From an uncultured Elioraea sp. (lineage in GTDB: Bacteria; Pseudomonadota; Alphaproteobacteria; Acetobacterales; Acetobacteraceae), in NCBI GenBank assembly GCA_937928775.1, contig CALFVI010000007.1, positions 1 through 64,000 of the forward strand: a stretch of DNA of 64,000 nt. The letters run 5' to 3'. Below are positions 57,804-64,000 of this stretch, piece by piece. A program made the position numbers and the translations under genes. Numbering within the stretch: the stretch's first letter is position 1; each line of letters opens with the position of its first letter. The notes under the pieces are model-generated. The model searched no databases, was not told where the DNA came from, and worked only from the letters and a program-made list of their open reading frames with translations.

Positions 57804-58526
57804 TCAACGTCGGCCGCACCACGCGGCATCGGTGCGGGCGATGACCAACGCATCGGCGAGGTCACAGACAGACGCGTAGAAATGCGACCGGTCGGCAGCT
57901 GCAGCGCGCAGCAGATTAAGGAAGCGCGGCAGCCAGGGCTGCAGAAATGTTTCCCAGACGAACGCTTCGCTGATTGTTGGGTGGTGGTCACCTTGGGCGC
58001 TTCTGAACGCCAGCACGTAGAGGAGCTCGAAGAGATACGCCACGTGGTCTGGCGGTTCGGGCCAGCCCTCGGCCGGTGTGAGGCCCATTTGGGCAAAAGT
58101 ATCGCGAATGGGGTCGGCGCAGGGGCCGCCGATGCGTTGTTCGGGATCGAGATAGAAGGATGCCCAAGGTGGCGCAAGCACTCCGAAGGGTCCGACAAAC
58201 AGGGCCGTGTGCGCGCGGAGGTGCGCCTCAAGATCGCCTTGGTGCAAGGCTGCTATCATCCCGTACCCGGCACGCTGAAACGGCTCGGAGAGGTGGCCGG
58301 TCGCCAGTTCGATCAGCGATGAAAACCTGTCGGGCCAACGCTGCGGCGGGCCAAAGGCGTGCGCCAGCACAAAGTAGAGATTGGCCCGAACCACCGCGGA
58401 GGAGAGCGCGTCGACGCCGCTGACCCCTGCGTTGCCCGCCTGGATGCCGTCAAGTGGGATGACGCTGGGCCCGGCGCTTGTCGAGAGCGCGTGGTCCGGC
58501 GTCAGCTTCGCTCCAACCGACACCAC
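57804..58526 (-). CDS. TorD/DmsD-family chaperone for a molybdoenzyme
   Basis: About 240 residues of the TorD family: ALSSAVVRANLYFVLAHAFG at the start, a middle TALFVGPFGVLAPPWASFYL, and the signature EPPDHVAYLFELLYVLAF, followed by FLQPWLPRFLNLLRAAAADR. TorD proteins bind the Tat signal of a partner molybdoenzyme and hold it for cofactor insertion. GTG 58526 (or 58523) is chosen because it is the first start after the upstream ferredoxin gene and keeps the whole domain; longer starts would overlap that gene. Last gene of the nrfD-type operon; its cognate client is presumably the Tat-exported enzyme at 59.3-62.0 kb. Confidence 0.85.
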   Translation of the reverse strand: MVSVGAKLTPDHALSTSAGPSVIPLDGIQAGNAGVSGVDALSSAVVRANLYFVLAHAFGPPQRWPDRFSSLIELATGHLSEPFQRAGYGMIAALHQGDLEAHLRAHTALFVGPFGVLAPPWASFYLDPEQRIGGPCADPIRDTFAQMGLTPAEGWPEPPDHVAYLFELLYVLAFRSAQGDHHPTISEAFVWETFLQPWLPRFLNLLRAAAADRSHFYASVCDLADALVIARTDAAWCGRR

Positions 58527-58587
58527 TGGCTGGTCTGCCTTTGAGCTGCGGAGGCCTTCGCAGCCGGGGTCTGCGCCGGCGCGCGCT

Positions 58588-59289
58588 TCAGGCCTTCCCG
58601 TACTCACGGATGTAGAACACGTGTGGCTGTGTTCCCTTATCACGCTGGAGCACGCGCGGGCGATGCCGCGCGAGAGCCTTCGCTGGTTTGCTTTCCGGAT
58701 CGTTGAGATCGCCGAACAGCCGAGCATCGGCAGGGCAAGCGGTCACGCAGGCCGGATCTTCCCCAACGGCAACCTTGTGATCGCAGAAGGTGCATTTCTC
58801 GACGACACCTCGCGGGCGCACCCCGGCGTAGGTCGTCGCTCGCGCGGGATTGTAGTAGGGCAACGGCGCCTGCACCCGCTCAGCCATTTCCCGTCCCGAG
58901 AATGTCGCGCCGGGGATGGCGGCTTGGCTATCGCGATAGTTTGCGTGTGGGGTGTCCTTGTTGAAGAAGATCACACCATAAGGGCAGGCCAGCTGGCACA
59001 GGCGGCAGCCGATGCATTTGTTCGCGTCGTGCAGCGTCATGCCATTTTCGGCCTTGTACATGGCCGTGGTCGGACAATTGGTGACACAGGGCGCGTTCTC
59101 GCAATGATTGCACAACGTCGGGATATACCTGAACGTCGTGTTCGGAAACGTGCCGCGCGTCTCCACGATGTGATTCGACCAATGGAACTCGACCGGCACA
59201 TTATTCTCCGCCTTGCATGCGATGTCGCAGGCGGCGCAACCGACGCACCGGTGCAGGTCGATTACCATCGCGTAGCGTTTCTTGGCCAT
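58588..59289 (-). CDS. Four-cluster ferredoxin subunit (ArrB/PsrB/DmsB type)
   Basis: A 233-residue electron-transfer subunit. The N-terminus YAMVIDLHRCVGCAACDIAC is followed by YIPTLCNHCENAPCVTNCPT, NKCIGCRLCQLACPYGVIFF and EKCTFCDHKVAVGEDPACVT: together 16 Cys for four [4Fe-4S] clusters. The end VFYIREYG and GDLNDPESK resemble ArrB. ATG 59289 has AAGGAG eight bases upstream. It carries electrons from the membrane subunit to the catalytic subunit; with no signal of its own it would be exported together with the Tat partner. It starts 26 bases after the catalytic gene. Confidence 0.93.
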   Translation of the reverse strand: MAKKRYAMVIDLHRCVGCAACDIACKAENNVPVEFHWSNHIVETRGTFPNTTFRYIPTLCNHCENAPCVTNCPTTAMYKAENGMTLHDANKCIGCRLCQLACPYGVIFFNKDTPHANYRDSQAAIPGATFSGREMAERVQAPLPYYNPARATTYAGVRPRGVVEKCTFCDHKVAVGEDPACVTACPADARLFGDLNDPESKPAKALARHRPRVLQRDKGTQPHVFYIREYGKA

Positions 59290-59315
59290 CGCTCGCGCTC
59301 CTTTGTGCGATTTTG

Positions 59316-61964
59316 TCAAACGCGCTCGACACGTACGCGGGTCAACCCGCCGTGTCGTGCCGTCGAACCACTCAGCCGTTCGTAGTCCGAAACATGCAGC
59401 TCATTGTTGTTTCCACCGCGCGGCAGGCGTCGGGCGAAGTCCTTTGCTGCGACGCGCCCGTAGGCCCAGTGCCCCTGACCATAGCATTTGGCAACCGTGC
59501 CAGGCCGAACACCTTCCCAAGCCTTCAGGCGAACCACGATCGATCCCTGAAGTGAGGTCACCCGCACGAGATCGCCGTTGCGCAGACCGAGCCGCGCAAC
59601 GTCGGCCGGGTTCATCTTCAGAACGTCGTCCCAGTTTTCGTCTCCCGGATCGCAGTTCTTGTGCGCCTGATACCACGTGCAGTTCTGCGAACGGCCTTCG
59701 CGGTTTAGCCGGGACCGGTGCTCGAAGAAGATGAACGGAAACTCTCGCGGATCACCATGCCGAAAGGCAGGCTCGAAATGCGGAACGAACGCAAGCTCGC
59801 CGCGGGCGACGTATTTCGTGGCCTCCATGACGTCGTCGACGGTCACCTTGTGCTTCGCCGCATGCTCCTCCAGTGCTTTCTTCAAGGTGCTGCTGTAGAA
59901 TTCAAACTTCTTGGTCACCGTTGGGAAGCGGTCAACGCGCTGGCCATAAGTAAAGCGTTTAGAATTCCACACGCCTTTGCGAACGAATGCCTCCCACCCG
60001 TCGATTGCATCCCCATACTTACCCCAGTTGGGATCGGTCTTGTCCCAACATGCTCGGGTTGATGCCTTCAAATGGTAGAGGGTGAACTCCTGGGCGTTCG
60101 TCGGCGCCTGGCCGGTTTCGGGGTCCTTGAACATCTCCTTGAAGTAGCGGAGTGGCTTGTCAAAGCCGCGTTCGGCAAGCTTCTCCGCAAGCAGCCAGGG
60201 CACCTCCGTCTCCTCGTTACGCACATCCGCAACAGGCTTGATCACTGGCACGTTCAAGGTCGTATAGCTGTGCAGGTTCTGCTTGTTGTTGACGTAGCCC
60301 CAGCGTTCGAACATCTGATGCGGGGCTGGCAGGACGATGTCGGCGAACATCGTTGTTTCCGAGGCGTTGGTCGTGATGTGCACGAGGAAAGGAAGTTTGC
60401 TCAGCGCCTCTTCCCAACGCTGTGCGCCGGTGCAGGAGAATGCGAAGTTAGACCAATAGGCGATGATCAGTTTGAGATCGTAGGGGTCATTGGCAAGCAT
60501 GGCGTCGGCGACGCGGTTCGTCACCACGCCGCTGCCAGGACGCCCGGACGCCATGGCCGGAAATTCAAGTCGGCCCCGCTGGTCGATCTTCGGATACTTC
60601 AGCCCCTCTTTCGCGATGTCGTCGAGATATGCATCGTGGGCTGGCGCGCCTCGCGTCACGGTTGGTGCATGAGTGACGACGCCACCACGTGCATCGACCG
60701 ACCCGACGAGACCATTCAGTGCGTGCGCCGCCATTGCAGCGTAGGCGCCGCGCACCTGCATGCAGGCGCCAGGTGACAGCCAGCTGATGGCGCGCGAACC
60801 CGCTGCGGCGAAATCGAGTGCGACACGACGGATCTGCGCGGCAGGAATGCCGCAGATCGGCTCTGCCCACTCGGGTGTCCGATCCTTCAGTTCAAGGTTC
60901 CACCAGGCAAGCAGCCCATGGGTGTGCTTTTCAGCGAATATCGGAACCGGGACAGCGTCGCTGGCCCCATTGGTTGCGGTTGCACCTGCAGCGGAGGCGA
61001 GTGTCTGCAGTGGTTCGATCTCCCGCCCAGGGACAAAGCGGTTCTTGCCGTCAACAAAGTCGCCGACGAAAGACTTGTTCCAGGCACCCTCGACAAGAAT
61101 GACGTGCGCGATGGCAAGGGCCAGCGCGCCATCTTCACCGGGAATGACGGGAAGCCACTCGTCTGCCTTGGCAGCGGTCGCTGACAGCCGCGGGTCGATA
61201 ACGGCGATTTTTGCCCGGTCGCGTACTCCGCCCCAGAAGTTGATCGCGTGTGGCACCATGCGGTTCGAGGCGAGCGGATCCGTACCCCAGCAGAGGATGT
61301 ATCGTGCCTCCTCGAGGTCGTAGTCGCGATAGTTCCAATACCCTTCTGTGTAGAACGAACCAAACTTTTCGGCCTCTGCACAGATGGAAGAATGGCTGAT
61401 ATTATTGGGAGACCCAAGTAGCTTGGTGAACTTGTCGTATAGGATATCATTCAAATTTGTATAACGACCTCGAAGCACGGCGTATTTATGGATCTCGCCG
61501 CTGCGCCGAAGCTCCATGATGCGGTCCGCGATTGTAGCCATGGCCTCGTCCCAGGAGATCGGAACGAAACCGGGATCTTCGTTGCGCCCCTTTTTCGGAT
61601 TGGTTCGCTTCAGCGGCTGGCGTACCCGATCGGGGTCATAAACCTGCTGCAGAGCAAGATGCGGTCGCGGGCAAATCTTCCCATGGTTGCCCTTCGCTTC
61701 CGGGTTGCCGCGAAGATGAATCGCTCGCCCGTCAACGACGCGCACCTGCACCGAGCACCAGCTCGTGCAACCTTGGCAGGTGGTTGCAACCCACGTCCCA
61801 AGTGGAGAAGGCTTCGCCGCATGCGCCTGGGCCGGCGCGAGCAGGCTCAGCGCAGGCAAACCATTCGCCGAGGCAATAAGCGCAGCACCGGCAGTCTGCA
61901 ACACGGACCGACGCGATGCATCCACAGCCGGCTTCATGTCGGCGATCATCGGAATGGCGGTCAT
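59316..61964 (-). CDS. Tat-exported molybdopterin oxidoreductase, ArrA-like catalytic subunit
   Basis: An 882-residue DMSO-reductase-family enzyme. Tat signal SRRSVLQTAGAALI from residue 18; [4Fe-4S] ligands Cys63, Cys66, Cys70 and Cys98; then PRPHLALQQVYDPDRVRQPL with KRTNPKKG, as in respiratory arsenate reductases. The segment ISHSSICAEAEK places Cys195 as the probable Mo ligand, with His191, Lys200, Arg167-Tyr168 and Tyr212 around it; these positions match the ArrA active site as I recall it, each shifted by two. The C-terminal domain has FEHRSRLNREGRSQNCTWYQ and GDLVRVTSLQGSIVVRLK. Alternatives are polysulfide, thiosulfate or arsenite-oxidising (Arx) relatives; no ars genes are near. It is a periplasmic respiratory enzyme; the substrate is not proven. 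Confidence 0.9.
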   Translation of the reverse strand: MTAIPMIADMKPAVDASRRSVLQTAGAALIASANGLPALSLLAPAQAHAAKPSPLGTWVATTCQGCTSWCSVQVRVVDGRAIHLRGNPEAKGNHGKICPRPHLALQQVYDPDRVRQPLKRTNPKKGRNEDPGFVPISWDEAMATIADRIMELRRSGEIHKYAVLRGRYTNLNDILYDKFTKLLGSPNNISHSSICAEAEKFGSFYTEGYWNYRDYDLEEARYILCWGTDPLASNRMVPHAINFWGGVRDRAKIAVIDPRLSATAAKADEWLPVIPGEDGALALAIAHVILVEGAWNKSFVGDFVDGKNRFVPGREIEPLQTLASAAGATATNGASDAVPVPIFAEKHTHGLLAWWNLELKDRTPEWAEPICGIPAAQIRRVALDFAAAGSRAISWLSPGACMQVRGAYAAMAAHALNGLVGSVDARGGVVTHAPTVTRGAPAHDAYLDDIAKEGLKYPKIDQRGRLEFPAMASGRPGSGVVTNRVADAMLANDPYDLKLIIAYWSNFAFSCTGAQRWEEALSKLPFLVHITTNASETTMFADIVLPAPHQMFERWGYVNNKQNLHSYTTLNVPVIKPVADVRNEETEVPWLLAEKLAERGFDKPLRYFKEMFKDPETGQAPTNAQEFTLYHLKASTRACWDKTDPNWGKYGDAIDGWEAFVRKGVWNSKRFTYGQRVDRFPTVTKKFEFYSSTLKKALEEHAAKHKVTVDDVMEATKYVARGELAFVPHFEPAFRHGDPREFPFIFFEHRSRLNREGRSQNCTWYQAHKNCDPGDENWDDVLKMNPADVARLGLRNGDLVRVTSLQGSIVVRLKAWEGVRPGTVAKCYGQGHWAYGRVAAKDFARRLPRGGNNNELHVSDYERLSGSTARHGGLTRVRVERV

Positions 61965-61977
61965 GGATCGTGATCCT

Positions 61978-62937
61978 TCAGGACAGCGTTGCCATCACGG
62001 AAAGAGGAGTTGGGAGCTGGCCGCCAATCACGGCAGCGTAACGGATGGTGAAGCCGCCAGCGAGCAACAGCAGGCAGGCAATCGCCACTAGGCCGGCGGG
62101 CGGCGTCCGACCTGCCCCAAAGCGCGGTAGCAGCAAAATCCCGACGACGATCGGGACCAGCAGGCCAAACCCGATGCCGAAAACAGCCAGGATAACGCCG
62201 TATTCAGAGAGCATCGCCTGCAGTGCCAGACGGGCAGGCAAGGGCCCAAAGCGCAAATCGACAAACCACGCGAACAGCGTCACGAGGAGGAGTGCAGCAG
62301 CCGCAATCAGCACCAAGGCAACGGGCTTGAGGCCCTGAGCGAAAACGTCCGACGGGCCAGCTTCCAACCGAACAAAGGCCCGCAGCAAGAGATACACAAG
62401 CAAGGAAGCAGCGACTCCGGTGATAGTGAAGAGCAACACCGAGGTAACGATCATCGGGCCCGAGGCCCAAAGTGGGTGCGAGGTCAGAACCGCGAGCAAC
62501 AAACCATGGTAGATTCCCACCGCAACGGCGAACGGGACACCCAGAACACCTGCAACGGACGCGCTGAGAACCCGGGGCAGGCTGACGTGCGGGAAGAGCA
62601 AGCGGAAGGCGAAAAGGGCGGACAAGGCGACGAAGGCGCCTTGGATGATGGCACCCCACCACATCACGGATGTGGGCGACACGTTAAGGATCAGCTGATA
62701 GACGTTGAGCTTATTGCCAAGCTTCCAGAACAGAAGGCCAAGGCCCGCTGCAACGGAGACTGGTGCAATCGTGGCTGCGACTTTGACCAGGGGCAGGTAG
62801 CGCTCCTCCGCGAAGCGCCACAGCAGGAAGGCGAATAGGAACGCGCCGACGCCCACGCCTCCGAGAAAGAGGTCTCCGACCACGCGCTCGTCCCAGATCA
62901 AACCTCGTTGCAAAGTCAGTATGAGCTCCGTGTCCAT
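61978..62937 (-). CDS. NrfD/PsrC-type quinol-interacting membrane subunit
   Basis: A 319-residue membrane protein with eight or nine helices and no heme motif. The start GLIWDERVVGDLFLGGVGVG, then LGLLFWKLGNKLNVYQLILN and VSPTSVMWWGAIIQGAFVAL, is the NrfD/PsrC pattern for quinol oxidation and anchoring. It is first in the operon, 13 bases before the catalytic gene; the order C-A-B-D is known for some arsenate-reductase operons. An FNR-type box lies about 140 bases upstream. Confidence 0.9.
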   Translation of the reverse strand: MDTELILTLQRGLIWDERVVGDLFLGGVGVGAFLFAFLLWRFAEERYLPLVKVAATIAPVSVAAGLGLLFWKLGNKLNVYQLILNVSPTSVMWWGAIIQGAFVALSALFAFRLLFPHVSLPRVLSASVAGVLGVPFAVAVGIYHGLLLAVLTSHPLWASGPMIVTSVLLFTITGVAASLLVYLLLRAFVRLEAGPSDVFAQGLKPVALVLIAAAALLLVTLFAWFVDLRFGPLPARLALQAMLSEYGVILAVFGIGFGLLVPIVVGILLLPRFGAGRTPPAGLVAIACLLLLAGGFTIRYAAVIGGQLPTPLSVMATLS

Positions 62938-64000
62938 CTCCGACCTCCGAGGCTACCACGCGCAAGACCGTCGTTAGATGTCCCGGTCGGGGCAGCTCTT
63001 CCCGACCTTCGCGGACGCGCGGTGTTTCGCTCAGCTTCGCCACCACTCTTCCGCGAGCCTCTCGCTGCCGCATTGCGCTAGATCAACTCGACGTGAGGCG
63101 GCCTTTGTCTCGAGGTGAGATCAGTCATCGCCACGCTGATCTTCGGTAGATGAGTGGCTTGCAGCCGACGCGCACACTGGGATGTGAGCAACGGTGCACG
63201 GGGGCGGCGGTGCGGCCGGCTCCAACCTCTGCCGGCAGCGCAAGGCATGACATGCGCACGCGCGCTAACGCTGAGTGCCGCATGTCCAACACCAGTGCTG
63301 TGAAATGCGCGATGGCGCCCCCCAATCGTGACCAAAAGGCCGAGCTGTTGCCGGCGGTGAGCCCGATACCCTAGTTGGCGATAGATACTTGCGCGCGTCA
63401 CTGACGCTCCGTTCCGAGTCTGTCACTGTACGTCACTCGGTGTTTTTCCGCGCCACGCACCTGATTGCTGCACGGGCTCCCGCCAAGAAAGCAGAAAAAG
63501 CCGAGCCAATTTCACTGCGCGGGGCGCGGCTTAGCGTGCGACGTCGTGGCGTGGGACAGGCGGCGACGACTGAGGCGAGCAAACCGTAAGTGTTGGCAAG
63601 CGCCTCGACGCGGACAGCACCCAGCGGGTGGTGTCGAGGTTCGCCTTGTCGTCGCGGTGCGGTCGTAGAAACCGCCGATCAATGCAGGCTTTCCGGCCAG
63701 CTTGGGCCAAGGGTGATGCCGCCGATCCAACCGACTACGCCAGACGAATTTGCCCCGCGTCCGGCTGGATGATCACCACCACCTACCGCGTCACCACGTT
63801 AGCAACGGACTATCGCCCTGCTCCAGCGGAGGGTGGACGCATTGCCGCGGTCGAGTCGAAGCACACGTCATTGATCGGGCCGAGACCCGAATGATGCCTG
63901 CACGGAGTATCGGACACGTACGAAACCGCCGGGCCGATCAGTGATGGCAAACTTTATGAGCGCCTCGCGTGCATCGGGGGTTCCTGACGTTGGCGATCTT
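62938..64000. other. Upstream region of the molybdoenzyme operon and unassigned DNA
   Basis: About 1.06 kb without a supported gene. The first 150 bases are promoter DNA of the nrfD-type operon, with the FNR-like box. From 63100 to 64000 only short open frames occur (108 codons or fewer); none is recognisable. The minus strand at 63650-63900 gives a protein-like text (GLGPINDVCFDSTAAM, WVLSASRRLPTLTV) interrupted by several stops, so a decayed gene is possible. A gene may continue beyond the window edge. Confidence 0.4.
63073..63086. promoter_or_regulatory. Candidate FNR/FixK-type operator upstream of the molybdoenzyme operon
   Basis: TTGCG-CTAG-ATCAA fits the relaxed alphaproteobacterial Fnr/FixK consensus TTG(A/C)-N6-(T/G)CAA. 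It lies 136-149 bases before the nrfD-type start on the minus strand. The second half-site is perfect (ATCAA), the first is a FixK-like TTGC. Low-oxygen activation of the operon is inferred. Confidence 0.5.

Noticed and set aside
1-64000. CRISPR array, prophage or complete insertion sequence
   Set aside because: No regularly spaced repeats, no phage structural genes, no transposase with terminal inverted repeats were seen on either strand.

Overview
The window is high-GC bacterial DNA. Its gene content points to an alphaproteobacterium, most likely of the Rhodospirillales/Acetobacteraceae type. This is inferred from the tol-pal/tilS/ftsH/glmM order, a serC-serA pair with a serC-motif-like leader, three TRAP transporter loci, a cbb3 oxidase cluster behind an FnrL/FixK-type box, and VPLPA/PEP-CTERM-like debris. 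No genus can be fixed from the sequence alone.

Layout. 1-9.3 kb is a conserved housekeeping block on the plus strand: end of tolA, tolB, pal, cpoB, tilS, ftsH, glmM, thiD. 9.3-10.6 kb is decayed (a secreted CTERM-type gene and a phzF stub), followed by serC-serA (10.7-13.5 kb). 13.6-17.6 kb holds a trypsin-like protease and an intact TRAP operon. 17.6-18.9 kb is debris including a ppk2 remnant. 18.9-33.1 kb is mostly housekeeping: DUF3047, dienelactone hydrolase, CoA transferase, psd-pssA, a LysM protein, cytochrome b561 facing cytochrome c', a LOG-family protein, tRNA-Pro(CGG), lpd, ftsK and a DUF482 acetyltransferase. 33.1-38.2 kb holds a DMT exporter, a gutted DUF2075 gene and a second TRAP operon with separate lesions in all three genes. 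38.3-48.6 kb is the respiratory centre: CBS protein, DsbD/TauE-like protein, DUF2189 protein, then ccoNOQP-ccoGHIS plus one extra 62-residue membrane protein. 48.7-51.6 kb is a third, intact TRAP operon. 51.6-55 kb has a RidA-like protein and a ruined peptide ABC transporter operon.

The last 8 kb (56.2-63 kb) carries a molybdenum respiratory module: on the minus strand NrfD/PsrC membrane subunit, Tat-exported molybdopterin catalytic subunit, four-cluster ferredoxin subunit and TorD chaperone, with an unusual multi-cluster Fe-S protein facing it. The catalytic subunit looks most like respiratory arsenate reductase (ArrA), but no arsenic genes are visible, so the substrate is open. FNR/FixK-type palindromes sit upstream of both ccoN and this operon, so both are probably induced at low oxygen. 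The module is bordered on both sides by about 1 kb or more of apparently non-coding, visibly more AT-rich DNA and by pseudogenes, which suggests an acquired or relocating segment.

A notable feature of the window is gene decay: at least nine broken genes or remnants, several in transport operons, interleaved with intact core genes.
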